DNA of 64,000 nt from Stagnimonas sp. (GCA_030696045.1 JAUYNO010000093.1:24800-88799); one strand, 5' to 3'. Shown: positions 19,403-35,744, counted from the first letter of the stretch. Notes: a model not told the origin generated them from the sequence alone. Program-made: numbers and translations.

Positions 19403-20100
19403 GCAAGCGCCTGTCCTGCTTGTTGGGACTGCTGGCCCTGGCCGGCTGCGCCACCGATCCGGTGGCACCGACGCCTACGGTGCCACCGCCGCAATCCGCC
19501 ATCGCCTACCGCTACGACAGCAGTCCGGTGGCGGGTCGTTATGAGTCGCAGGCGGCGCCGCTGTCGGCACCGATTCGTGCCCCGGGCACTGTGCTGCCGG
19601 GCCAGGGCGTCTACGGCAGCCCCGACGCCGGCCTGCAGGGTATGGCCGAGGGCAATACCGGCCAAGCCGAGCTGGACTTCGAGAAGGCGCTGGAAGTGAA
19701 TCCCTTCGACCCGCTCGCGCTCAACAACCTGGCGGTGGCCAAGGCCGAACAGGGGCAGTTCCACGAGGCCACGGCGATGCTGGAGCGCGCCGCCAAGCTG
19801 CAGCCCGACAACGCCGAGATCGCCGCCAATCTGGCCCGGCTGCGCGGCTATGTGCAGGGTTACGCGATGGCCGGGGTCTCGCCTGCTGCGCAGAATTCGA
19901 TGAGCGGGCCGCTGCCACCGGCCCCGCCCGCGCTTTGGGGCACGTCGGCCGGCTACGGCAGTACCCTGCTGCCGGCCAGCGAGGCAACGGTGATGCCCTC
20001 TGCCGACTCGGGCTACTACCTGTCCGAAGCCTGCAAACGCAAGACCAGTGGCAGCGGCAAGAACGCCCGGGTCGACATCGAGTGCGAGCCCCAACGCTGA
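19399..20100 (+). CDS. TPR-repeat lipoprotein at the end of the bcs operon
   Basis: 233-residue putative lipoprotein: an N-terminal signal with the lipobox LALAGC, a Pro-rich spacer, one or two TPR repeats (about residues 80-150, motifs GNTGQAELDFEKALEVNPFDPLALNN and then AKLQPDNAEIAANLARL, each split here by a short gap), and a C-terminal tail with two cysteines (ACKRK, IECEPQR). It overlaps bcsC by 4 nt and is followed by the operon terminator, so it is almost surely part of the cellulose operon. No named Bcs subunit is recognised. A role in outer-membrane assembly or interaction with BcsC is inference. Confidence 0.82.
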   Translation: MSKRLSCLLGLLALAGCATDPVAPTPTVPPPQSAIAYRYDSSPVAGRYESQAAPLSAPIRAPGTVLPGQGVYGSPDAGLQGMAEGNTGQAELDFEKALEVNPFDPLALNNLAVAKAEQGQFHEATAMLERAAKLQPDNAEIAANLARLRGYVQGYAMAGVSPAAQNSMSGPLPPAPPALWGTSAGYGSTLLPASEATVMPSADSGYYLSEACKRKTSGSGKNARVDIECEPQR

Positions 20101-20111
20101 GGACTTGCCGA

Positions 20112-20145
20112 CAAAAAAAAGCCTCGCGATGCGAGGCTTTTTTGT
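20112..20145. terminator. Terminator of the bcs operon (bidirectional)
   Basis: A-run, GCCTCGC, short loop, GCGAGGC and T-run. It ends the cellulose transcript and, read on the minus strand, the ParA gene. Confidence 0.9.
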
Positions 20146-20162
20146 GGTCGAGGGAGGCCGAC

Positions 20163-20930
20163 TCAGACCGAGATCGACTCGTACAGCGCCAGGTATTCCT
20201 GGGTGATCCGATGCGAGCGTTCCAGGTGCACCAGCGGCAGGTGACGGTCGTGGGACTCCTTCACCTTCACCGAGCTGCCGATGGTCTGCGCCAGTACCGG
20301 CCGGCCTTCGGCCTTCAGCTCGTTGACCAGGCGCTGCGGCAGGTTGGAACGGGCCTGGAACTGGTTGACGACGATGCCCTCGATGTCGAGATCGTCGTTG
20401 TGGTCGGCGCGGATCTCCTGGATGTTGTCGAGCAGGGTGTAGAGCGCCTGCCGGGCGAATTCGTCGCAGTCGAAGGGGATCAGCACCCGGTCGGCGGCGA
20501 TCAGCGCCGAGCGTGAATAGAAGTTCAACGCCGGTGGGGTGTCGATGAACACCGCGTCGTAACCCTTGAGCTTCTTCAGCGCGTCGCGCAGCTTGTAGAT
20601 CTTCTGCTTGGCTTCGAGCTTGACGATCAGTTCCTCCAGCCGGGGGCTGGACGCCACCACATCGAGATTCTCGAACGGGGTGTTGGTGGCGAAGCTCATC
20701 AGCGGCGGCATCTGCAGCGTGAAGCTGAGGGTGGCCTCGAAGAAATCGGCGATGCCGCGGTCCGGCTTGATGCCACCCGAGCCCAGCAGGTACTGGCTGG
20801 AATTGCCCTGGGTATCGAGATCGATCACCAGGGTGCGCAGGCCGGAAGCGGCGGCGATGGCCGCGAGATTGCAGACGATGGTGGTCTTGCCGACCCCGCC
20901 TTTCTGGTTGAAGACGACGCGCTTGATCAT
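20163..20930 (-). CDS. Orphan ParA family ATPase
   Basis: ParA/Soj-type ATPase of 255 residues with deviant Walker A QKGGVGKTT near residue 9, LVIDLDTQGNSSQYLLG and FIDTPPALNFYS. Such proteins move cargo on the nucleoid. There is no parB next to it and no evident parS-like repeat, so it is not an ordinary partition module; orphan ParA proteins in proteobacteria position other complexes. The next gene upstream on the same strand is the 345-residue unknown protein, 144 bp away. Confidence 0.88.
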   Translation of the reverse strand: MIKRVVFNQKGGVGKTTIVCNLAAIAAASGLRTLVIDLDTQGNSSQYLLGSGGIKPDRGIADFFEATLSFTLQMPPLMSFATNTPFENLDVVASSPRLEELIVKLEAKQKIYKLRDALKKLKGYDAVFIDTPPALNFYSRSALIAADRVLIPFDCDEFARQALYTLLDNIQEIRADHNDDLDIEGIVVNQFQARSNLPQRLVNELKAEGRPVLAQTIGSSVKVKESHDRHLPLVHLERSHRITQEYLALYESISV

Positions 20931-21074
20931 GGTGTGCTGTGGTTTGCTTCGGGAAGGAGCGGCGCAAGTTTAAGGACTATGGCCCGCAAAAGCTGCGCCA
21001 CGTCGACGGTGGCGACGAGGGCGCGCGGCCGGCAGCGTTGTTGCGGAGAGCTGGGCAGGAGTGAAGTCGAAAAA

Positions 21075-22112
21075 TCAGTCGGCGAGTAGGCGGATCGCCG
21101 CTTCCGAAGCGAAGAACGGCGCCAGCAGGCGCCGGGCGATGGGCTCCAGCAGTTTTTTCTTCTTCAGCGCCGCGATGGCGGGCGGGGCGAAGCGCAGGCC
21201 GTCGCGGATCAGGCCGTCGCGTTCCATGCCCATTTCCGACAGCAGCTCGGCCAGCGTGGTCTTGCCGTACTTGTCGAAGAAGGCGTCGATACCGGCGTCG
21301 ATCACGGCGCTGTACCAAGCGGTCTTGCGCAGGCTGCGCCAGTGTTCGTAGATGACCACGAACAATTCCTCGACATCCTCGGGGCTGATCGTCGCCCGCA
21401 CCTCGGCGACGGTCTGGCCTTTCAGGCTGGCCCAGATCTCCAGCGCCGAGTCGCGCAGGATGTCGTCGGTCAGCAAGGACTTCAGCGAGTCCTCGCTCTC
21501 GCGCAGGGTCGCATCCAGGCTTTGCTGGATGTACTTGCGCAGGGTGCTCTCGATGGCGGCGTCCAGACGCGGTGTGGCCTTCGACAGCATGCTCTTGCCA
21601 AGCTTGAGCATGGAGCTGGCGCCCGGGATGCTCTTGGTCAGGCTGTTCTGCGACAGGTAGCCGCTGATACCGCGATACAGCAGGTCGCCGGCCATGGCAT
21701 TGACCACCGGGTTCGACAGGCCGGCGTGGATCAGCGCCTCGCGCGCCTCCTTCAGCTCCAGCAGCTTGTCCAGCCAGTCCTTGAAATGCCGGTCCGGCAT
21801 CAGCTCGCTGAGCTTGGTCTTGCGGTGGATGGGGTGCGCCTGCACCGCTTGCGCGACTTCGCCGACCAACTCCGGGATGGCGCCGTGCGGCTCCATCTCG
21901 GCCGCGTAGTGGCGGGCGATCTCCTGCACCGTCACCCGGCTCACGGCTTCTTCCAGCTTCAGCTTCTGGGCATCGAGCAGCAGGGTATCGACCTGGTGTT
22001 CGATCCAGCTCACCAGGGCCTTGCCCTCCAGCTGTTCGAGCCACCAGGCAACCTGGGCGTCGAGCAGGGCCTGGGCCTTGGGGGACAGTGCTGCGGCTTT
22101 TTTCTTGGCCAT
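21075..22112 (-). CDS. Conserved hypothetical protein beside ParA
   Basis: 345 residues, not recognised. It begins MAKKKAAALS; an upstream in-frame ATG at 22136 is less likely. The sequence looks mostly alpha-helical and charged, without signal peptide or clear membrane segments. An Ala/Gly/Ser stretch around residues 155-185 (GLSNPVVNAMAGDLLYRG region) and a hydrophobic C-terminal helix (LLAPFFASEA) stand out. It shares the minus strand with the ParA gene downstream, and the two may be cotranscribed. Function cannot be given from sequence. Confidence 0.8.
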   Translation of the reverse strand: MAKKKAAALSPKAQALLDAQVAWWLEQLEGKALVSWIEHQVDTLLLDAQKLKLEEAVSRVTVQEIARHYAAEMEPHGAIPELVGEVAQAVQAHPIHRKTKLSELMPDRHFKDWLDKLLELKEAREALIHAGLSNPVVNAMAGDLLYRGISGYLSQNSLTKSIPGASSMLKLGKSMLSKATPRLDAAIESTLRKYIQQSLDATLRESEDSLKSLLTDDILRDSALEIWASLKGQTVAEVRATISPEDVEELFVVIYEHWRSLRKTAWYSAVIDAGIDAFFDKYGKTTLAELLSEMGMERDGLIRDGLRFAPPAIAALKKKKLLEPIARRLLAPFFASEAAIRLLAD

Positions 22113-22141
22113 GGACTCGCTCCGGATCGCGGGCAAAGCAA

Positions 22142-22158
22142 AGGGCGCTTGCGCGCCC
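22142..22158 (-). terminator. Possible terminator of the S8 protease gene
   Basis: GGGCGC-TTGC-GCGCCC, read on the minus strand, is followed by a T-rich CTTTGCTTTG. It lies between the protease stop and the next minus-strand gene. The T-run is broken, so this is only moderate support. Confidence 0.5.
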
Positions 22159-22196
22159 CTGCGAACTGCGGCCGGAAGTATGCCGGCAAATGCGGC

Positions 22197-23777
22197 TCAG
22201 TGGGCGCGCGACCGTCGGCGGCTGGCGAGCAGCAGAATCAGCAGGCCGGCGCCCAGGGCGCCACCCCCACCGCCCGCGTCGCCGCCGGGGGGAATGACGG
22301 GCGGCTCGCCGGGTCCGGCCGGGCAGATCGCCTCGAGTGGCGCCCCGACCGCCATCGCCAGGGCCGTGCGGACATTCACCATGCCGTGGCCCGAGGCCTT
22401 GTCGAAGCCGGGCAGCAGCTCGGCGTCGTCGACGACGGCCAGGTCGTCGGCAGTCGCGACCAGAATCTCGCGGATCTGGGCCGGAGTCAGCTCGGGATTG
22501 GCTTCCAACAGCAGCGCGACCACGCCTGCCACGTGCGGGGCGGCCATGGAGGTGCCGGACAGACGCATGTAGAACAGGCGGTTCTGCGCCTGATCCTGCG
22601 GCGTGTCGCCGAAGTAGTCGCCCTCCAGGGTCTGGCCGAGCGCGGCCAGCGCCGAGGGCGACATCGCCGACAGGATCTGGTCGCCGGGGGCGGCGACATC
22701 GACGGCGGCGCCGCGCGAGGTGAAGGAATTGACCGATCCAGCCGGACAGCTGCCGTGGTCGGCCTTGCAGGCGGAGGCGACGGTGATCACCTCGTCCAGG
22801 CCGTTCGGAATCGCACGCAGCGTGTCCTGATCGGGACCGCCGCCGTCGTTGCCGGCGGCGAACACCATGCTGATGCCGGCCGCGACGGCGTTCTGCACCG
22901 CCAGCTTCACCGGATCGAAGTCGGTGGGGCCGGTCAATGGCGCCTGGGCCTCCTCTTCCAATAGGCCCCAGGAGTTGCTGGCGACGCGCACACCCAGCTC
23001 ATCCTTGTGCCGCACCAGGTAGTCGATGGCCATCACCGAGTTGGCCTCGAAGCCGATGTCCTCGACCACGCCATTGACCGCGCTGGCGATCTTCAGCGAC
23101 ACCAGCTTGACGCCAGGGGCCACGCCACGTAGGTCCAGGCCGCTGGCGCCGCTGCCATCACCGCCGATGATGCCGGCACAGTGGGTGCCGTGGCCGACCT
23201 CGTCCTGCAGGGCGCTGGGGCCGGTGGCTTCGGCGTACTGGTCCCATTCCTCGGCGGTGAGCACGCCGCCGGACTGACGCTGTACCTGGGACAGCTCGAA
23301 GTTGCGCCCTTCCAGCACACGACCGAGCAGGCCCGGGTGGGCGGCGAAGACGCCGCTGTCGATCACCGCGACGGTGATGCCGGCCCCGGTCACGCCGGGG
23401 CGCTCGATCGCGCAGGCGGCCGGCCCGACCATTTCCGGGGTTTCCAGGCCGCGGGCGTTCAGTTGCGTTACCGAACTGTGCAGATTGAGCTTGAGCCGCC
23501 GCTGCGGCCGCACCGCCAGCACACGCGGATCGCGGGCCAGCAGATCCAGCAGGATCGGCGGCGCGCGCAGCGCCACCGAATCGATGGTCGGCAACACCAC
23601 GCCCGATTCGACCACGGCATCGGCGACGCGCAGCAGGTTCAGTTCGCTGGCGATGCCGGGCGGCAGACTCTTATAGGTGACGATGGCCGGCACTGAAGTG
23701 CTGGCCGTGCTGGTTGGCGCCGCCAGGGCAGGGCTGGCCAAGATGGACAGCAGCAAGACTCGAATCACTGCGCGCAT
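22197..23777 (-). CDS. Subtilisin-like serine protease with GlyGly-CTERM tail
   Basis: Secreted S8 peptidase of 526 residues. A signal peptide (MRAVIRVLLLSILASPALA) fixes the start at 23777. The catalytic triad is visible: Asp in VAVIDSGVF, His in GHGTHCAGIIGG and Ser in LSGTSMAAPHVAGV. The C-terminus is PPGGDAGGGGG, a hydrophobic helix, and RRRSRAH: a GlyGly-CTERM sorting signal. Proteins with this tail are exported by type II secretion and cut by rhombosortase, encoded in this window at 40799-41530. A propeptide of about 110 residues precedes the catalytic domain. Confidence 0.93.
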   Translation of the reverse strand: MRAVIRVLLLSILASPALAAPTSTASTSVPAIVTYKSLPPGIASELNLLRVADAVVESGVVLPTIDSVALRAPPILLDLLARDPRVLAVRPQRRLKLNLHSSVTQLNARGLETPEMVGPAACAIERPGVTGAGITVAVIDSGVFAAHPGLLGRVLEGRNFELSQVQRQSGGVLTAEEWDQYAEATGPSALQDEVGHGTHCAGIIGGDGSGASGLDLRGVAPGVKLVSLKIASAVNGVVEDIGFEANSVMAIDYLVRHKDELGVRVASNSWGLLEEEAQAPLTGPTDFDPVKLAVQNAVAAGISMVFAAGNDGGGPDQDTLRAIPNGLDEVITVASACKADHGSCPAGSVNSFTSRGAAVDVAAPGDQILSAMSPSALAALGQTLEGDYFGDTPQDQAQNRLFYMRLSGTSMAAPHVAGVVALLLEANPELTPAQIREILVATADDLAVVDDAELLPGFDKASGHGMVNVRTALAMAVGAPLEAICPAGPGEPPVIPPGGDAGGGGGALGAGLLILLLASRRRSRAH

Positions 23778-23820
23778 GCAATTCCCCGGACTGAACGATT
23801 GGGCAGGCAAACGGGCAAAG

Positions 23821-23846
23821 AAAAACCCGGACGGGTCCGGGTTTTT
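23821..23846 (-). terminator. Terminator of acnA
   Basis: AAAAACCCGGAC followed at once by GGGTCCGGGTTTTT makes a GC-rich hairpin with flanking A and T runs. It is placed just after the acnA stop on the minus strand, upstream of the protease gene, so the protease needs its own promoter. Confidence 0.85.
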
Positions 23847-23909
23847 CTAGCCCCTGCTTCAGCAACGGGGCAGGCGGCCGGTCGATGACAGGCCGCCGGC
23901 GCCGCCGTG

Positions 23910-26567
<2,658 letters not shown>

Positions 26568-26655
26568 GGCTACTCGCTCCCGGGAGGTGGCTGAAATCGT
26601 GATTCGTGCGCGACCGCCGCTGGGCCGTTGGCGGAGTGGCGGTGCGCAGCGCGCA

Positions 26656-26663
26656 ATTATACT
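26656..26663. promoter_or_regulatory. Overlapping -10 elements between acnA and the kinase gene
   Basis: Read on the minus strand, 26656-26661 is a perfect TATAAT, about 90 bp before the acnA start. Read on the plus strand, 26658-26663 is TATACT, 25 bp before the kinase start. Neither has a good -35 hexamer at 17 bp. If both are used, the two promoters exclude each other. Confidence 0.5.
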
Positions 26664-26687
26664 GATCCGACCGGGGTGATCGCGTTG

Positions 26688-31827
<5,140 letters not shown>

Positions 31828-31838
<11 letters not shown>

Positions 31839-32907
31839 AAGCGCTGGCATCGGCCCCGTCCTCAGCAGCTTCCCGGCCCGGCCCGACGGCAGCAAGCCGG
31901 TGGTCCTGCTGGTTGACGACACGCCGTTCAACACCAGCGGTGAAAAGGCCCTGGTGCTGGCGCAGATGCAGCCGCAGCCGGACCTGATTCTGCTGGACGT
32001 GATGATGCCCGGCATGGACGGCTACGAGGTCTGCCGCCGGCTGAAGGCCAGCCCCCAGACCAGCGTCATACCGGTGATCTTCGTCACCAGCATGAACGAG
32101 GTCGAGGACGAGCAGCGCGGCTTCGAGGCCGGCGGCGTCGACTACATCACCAAGCCGGTCAGCCCGCCCCTGGTGCAGTCACGGGTCGCCACCCATCTGC
32201 GGCTGTACGCCCACGAGCGGCACCTGAGCGAGATGGTGCAGGCCCGCACCCGGGAACTGGAGCAGACCCGCCTGGAGATCATCCGCCGGCTCGGCCGCGC
32301 CGCCGAATTCAAGGACGACGAGACCGGCCAGCACGTCATCCGCATGAGCCACTTCACCCGGCTGCTGTCGGAAGCCGCCGGCATGTCGGCCGCCGATGTC
32401 GATGTGCTGTTCAATGCCGCCCCCATGCACGACGTCGGCAAGATCGGAATTCCGGAGGCGATCCTGCTCAAGCCGGGACGCCTCACCGAGGACGAATGGA
32501 AGGTGATGCGCCGGCATCCCGCGATCGGCGCCGGCATCATCGGCAAGCACGACCATCCGCTACTGGAGACCGCCCGCATTGTCGCGCTCACCCACCACGA
32601 GAAATGGGATGGCAGCGGCTATCCGCGTGGCCTCAAGGGCGAGGCGATCCCGCTGGTCGGCCGCATTGTCGCGATCGCCGACGTGTTCGACGCGCTCACC
32701 TCGGAGCGCCCCTACAAGCAGGCCTGGTCCGAAGCCGAGGCCGTGGACTACCTGTGTCGCGAAAGTGGCCTGCATTTCGACCCGCGGCTGGTCGACCTGT
32801 TCGTGGTCCAATGCCTGCCGGAGGTGCGCAAAATCCGCGCGCTGTATGCCGATACCAGCAGCGACAGTACCCAGGCGCTGGACGAGATCGAGGCGCTGTC
32901 GGATTGA
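31828..32907 (+). CDS. HD-GYP response regulator with shortened receiver domain
   Basis: RpfG-like protein of 359 residues: receiver domain (about 24-130), helical linker, and an HD-GYP cyclic-di-GMP phosphodiesterase domain (about 150-330) with HDVGKIGIPEAIL and DGSGYPRGL intact. In the receiver, VVLLVDDTPFN runs directly into TSGEKALVLAQ, so the first helix and second strand (about 18 residues) of a normal receiver are missing at about nt 31932; the phospho-Asp in LLLDVMMPG and the Lys in YITKPV remain. It overlaps the kinase gene and probably forms a two-component pair with it. Confidence 0.9.
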
Positions 32908-32912
32908 TTCAA

Positions 32913-32958
32913 GGTGTGTTGACCGTCATTTCAGCGATGAAATGAAGGTCAACACACC
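32913..32958. repeat. Long near-perfect inverted repeat between convergent genes
   Basis: Arms of 21 bp (32913-32933 and 32938-32958) with one mismatch and a 4-base GCGA loop, starting GGTGTGTTGACC. It fills the gap between the HD-GYP stop and the stop of the minus-strand gene at 32959. It could end both transcripts, but has no T-run. Its outer end GGTGTGTTG matches the end of the palindromic element at 63541. Confidence 0.88.
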
Positions 32959-33264
32959 CTAGTTCCAGCTGCGCGGCTGAAACACCAGGCCACGGGCGGC
33001 GGCGCGCCGTTCCTCGAGATCGTTCAGCAGCGCCGAGTTCATCAGCTGCGGATCGCAGTTCTGCACGCAGATGCGCATGCCGTCGTCGCAGTGGTGATCG
33101 CTCTTGCTGGACTTGGCCCAGCAGGTCGCTTCGGTACTGGCGCAGGCCTGGATACAGGGCTCGGCCTCGTTGGGGACCGGGCGCAGGTATTTCCTCGGTG
33201 TCTCGGCGGCGGCGGTGCCGCTGAGCAGGATCAGCACGAGGGCAAGGCAGCAGGCTTGGCGCAT
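32959..33264 (-). CDS. Small secreted twin-CX3C protein of unknown function
   Basis: 101 residues with a signal peptide (MRQACCLALVLILLSGTAAA). The mature part has six cysteines, with CIQAC near the start and CVQNC towards the end, i.e. two CX3C motifs with two single cysteines between them, suggesting a disulfide-locked helical hairpin in the periplasm. Not recognised as a named family. The stop codon abuts the inverted repeat at 32958. Confidence 0.75.
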   Translation of the reverse strand: MRQACCLALVLILLSGTAAAETPRKYLRPVPNEAEPCIQACASTEATCWAKSSKSDHHCDDGMRICVQNCDPQLMNSALLNDLEERRAAARGLVFQPRSWN

Positions 33265-33362
33265 GGGGGATCAGCTTTCCGTGGCTACAGCGCTTTGTAC
33301 CCGATCCGCCGCCGGAGTCGCTGGCATCCCCAAAAAAATCTAGCGCGGCCAAAGGTCCCAAA

Positions 33363-34442
33363 TTACCCGGCCGTGGCGCTGATTTCCCCACAGCCCAGGC
33401 ATTCGCGGCCCTGGTAGAGCGCCAGATACTGTCCTGGCGTCACCGCCCGCTGCGGCTGTGCGAAGCGGGCGAGGACGCCACCGTCCGGCAGCAGGCTCAC
33501 GCTGCAGTCCGCCAGCGGCTGGCGATGGCGTAGCCGGCCCGAGAGCGCGGCCGGCAGCTCGGGCCGGCGCAGCCAGTGGAAGGCCGTGGTGTGGACGCGG
33601 TCGCGCAGCAGCAAGGGGTGCTCCGGGTCCTGGGAGACGATCAGCGCCTTGCGGGCCGGGTCCTTGCCGACCACGTACCAGGGTGTTTCACCGGCGCCCC
33701 GGCGGCCGCCGATGCCGATGCCCTTGCGCTGGCCGAGCGTGAAGTACTGCAGGCCGCGATGCTCGCCCAGGCGCTCGCCGGCGTCGGTCTCGATGGTGCC
33801 GGGATCGGGCGGCAGATGCTCGGCCAGGAACTCGGCGAACGGCCGCTCGCCGATGAAACAGATACCGGTGGAGTCCTTGCGGCGGTGGTTGGGCAGGCCG
33901 GCGCGCGCCGCCAGGGCGCGTACTTCCGGCTTGCTCAGGCCGCCGAGCGGGAACAGCACGTCGCGGAATTGCTCGCGCCCGACCCCGGCGAGGAAATAGC
34001 TCTGGTCCTTGTTGTCGTCGACGGCGCGCAACAGCCGTGGCGCACCGTCGACCAGGTCGAGCGCGGCGTAATGACCGGTGGCTACGCTGTCGGCACCCAG
34101 CCGGCGCGCGTGTTCGACAAAGGGCTGGAACTTGATCTCGCGGTTGCAGAGCACGTCCGGATTGGGGGTCTTGCCTTCGCGCAGTTGGCGCAGGAACTCG
34201 GCGAATACCCGCTCGCGGTACTCGCGCGAGAAATCGACCCGGTGCAGGCGGATGCCCAACTCGTCGGCCACCGCCCGCGCGACCTGGTAGTCCTCGGCGG
34301 CGGTGCAGTAGCCGGACTCGTCCTCCGCCCAGTTCTGCATGAACAAGGCGGAGACCTGGTAGCCCTGTTCCTTCAGCAGCCAGGCGGCAACCGCCGAGTC
34401 GACCCCACCCGAGAGGCCGACCATGACCGAGGGGGCGGCCAT
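33363..34442 (-). CDS. mnmA: tRNA-specific 2-thiouridylase MnmA
   Basis: Thiolates U34 of tRNA-Lys, Glu and Gln (359 residues). The PP-loop SGGVDSAVAAWLL is near residue 9 and the two catalytic cysteines lie in DVLCNREIKF and STGICFIGERPF. It is preceded by a NUDIX hydrolase gene that ends 1 bp from its start, a common neighbourhood of mnmA in gammaproteobacteria. The 98 bp after the small secreted gene carry nothing clear. Confidence 0.97.
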   Translation of the reverse strand: MAAPSVMVGLSGGVDSAVAAWLLKEQGYQVSALFMQNWAEDESGYCTAAEDYQVARAVADELGIRLHRVDFSREYRERVFAEFLRQLREGKTPNPDVLCNREIKFQPFVEHARRLGADSVATGHYAALDLVDGAPRLLRAVDDNKDQSYFLAGVGREQFRDVLFPLGGLSKPEVRALAARAGLPNHRRKDSTGICFIGERPFAEFLAEHLPPDPGTIETDAGERLGEHRGLQYFTLGQRKGIGIGGRRGAGETPWYVVGKDPARKALIVSQDPEHPLLLRDRVHTTAFHWLRRPELPAALSGRLRHRQPLADCSVSLLPDGGVLARFAQPQRAVTPGQYLALYQGRECLGCGEISATAG

Positions 34443-34443
34443 C

Positions 34444-34992
34444 TCAGTCCGGCAGATCGAGCGAGCCGCTGCCGGGTGAGGTGCGAGCTTCCGGCGCCTC
34501 GCCGTCGTCGTAGGTCATCGACAGGCTGCCGGGCAGCGGCGTGAGGTGATTGAGGATGCTCAGCGGATAGCGCTTGGCGGTCCAGTAATCCTCGATGCAG
34601 CGCTGCACCATGGGGCTGCGGTGGCGGAAGATCTCGCGCTGGAGTTCGTGCTGGTCCATCCAGAACCAGCGCCGGATGCCGGCGTCCAGCGGGCGCTCGG
34701 AATCGTGGCCGAGCGGACGGGCGGAAAACGCGAAGCGCAGGAAGGCGTAGTCGAGATCCGGCGGTTGGTACTCGTAGACGCCTACCAGGCCGGTGATCTC
34801 CACATTCCAGCCGGTTTCCTCCAGGGTCTCGCGCACCGCACCCTGCATCAGGGTCTCGCCCTGCTCCCAGTGCCCGGCCGGCTGGTTGATGACCAGTTCC
34901 TCACCGACCTCTTCCTCGACAAACAGGAAGCGGCCATTGCGTTCCACTACCGTGGCGACGGTGACATGCGGCATCCAGACGCGCTCGTTCAT
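34444..34992 (-). CDS. nudJ: NUDIX hydrolase, NudJ type
   Basis: 182-residue NUDIX protein with a complete box GHWEQGETLMQGAVRETLEETG (given here as one motif of G, E, REUxEE positions, about residues 41-62). Position directly before mnmA matches NudJ/YmfB, a nonspecific nucleoside di- and triphosphatase that also acts on HMP-PP. The start overlaps the gspN stop by 4 nt, so it sits at the downstream end of the gsp transcript. Confidence 0.85.
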   Translation of the reverse strand: MNERVWMPHVTVATVVERNGRFLFVEEEVGEELVINQPAGHWEQGETLMQGAVRETLEETGWNVEITGLVGVYEYQPPDLDYAFLRFAFSARPLGHDSERPLDAGIRRWFWMDQHELQREIFRHRSPMVQRCIEDYWTAKRYPLSILNHLTPLPGSLSMTYDDGEAPEARTSPGSGSLDLPD

Positions 34993-35744
34993 GACAGTTT
35001 CCCTTGCTGGCGCACCGGGTAATAGCCCTCGGCGTCCGGCGCTCCCAGGGAGCGCAGGTAGTTGAGCAGAGTCTCGCTGGCGCCGGGGCGGGGTTTCAGA
35101 CGCAGCTTCAGCTGCCAGCTCCGGTCCGGCAGCAGGCGGGCGTCGCCGAGGGCTTCGAGCGGGCCCGAAGGTGAGCTGGCGGTGGCGATCACGCCATCGG
35201 CCGTGGTGGTCACGTCGAACTGGAAGTCGCCCAGCAGCATCGGTTCGCGCGCCAGGGTCCAGGCCAGGCCGCTGAGATTCAACTGGCCGCGGAGTTCATC
35301 GACGAAGCCCTGCTTCAGCACCAGGGTCTCGATATCGGCACCGAGTTGGCCGTCGAGCGGAAGGTAGGACAGGTTGGCCATGCCGGCCAGGCGCTTCACC
35401 GAGCCGGCGATACGGAAATCGCGCAGACGCAGGGCGCCTGGCGAGAGCGACAGCCCGCCCTGCAGGGTGGCCATTTCGCCGCCGCCCTCGATATGGCCGG
35501 CGACCCGGCCCAGCGGCAGCCACCAGGGCTGGAACTGCCAATGCAGGTCCTGCATCAGCAGGCGCCGGTTGAGGCTGATGCCGGACAACTGGCCGGCGGC
35601 CCAGGGACCTTGCAGGCCGTGCAGTTGCAGCGGGCTGTCCTTGGGCTTGAAGGCGGCGTAGAGCAGGGCGGCGGGAATGTTGGCGACCAGGGTCAGCACG
35701 AACACGGTGCCGACCGCCCAGAGCATGAGGCGACGGCTGATCAC
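34989..35744 (-). CDS. gspN: Type II secretion protein GspN
   Basis: 251 residues with one N-terminal membrane segment (about residues 7-30) and a periplasmic part of the T2SSN family (LHGLQGPWAAGQLSGI and WQFQPWWLPLG). A GTG start overlaps the gspM stop as GTGA; an ATG at 35726 is the alternative. Its role in the inner-membrane platform is poorly defined. Confidence 0.85.
   Translation of the reverse strand: MISRRLMLWAVGTVFVLTLVANIPAALLYAAFKPKDSPLQLHGLQGPWAAGQLSGISLNRRLLMQDLHWQFQPWWLPLGRVAGHIEGGGEMATLQGGLSLSPGALRLRDFRIAGSVKRLAGMANLSYLPLDGQLGADIETLVLKQGFVDELRGQLNLSGLAWTLAREPMLLGDFQFDVTTTADGVIATASSPSGPLEALGDARLLPDRSWQLKLRLKPRPGASETLLNYLRSLGAPDAEGYYPVRQQGKLS

Noticed and set aside
20163..20930. 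Complete ParABS partition locus
   Set aside because: No parB and no repeated parS-like site near the ParA gene.
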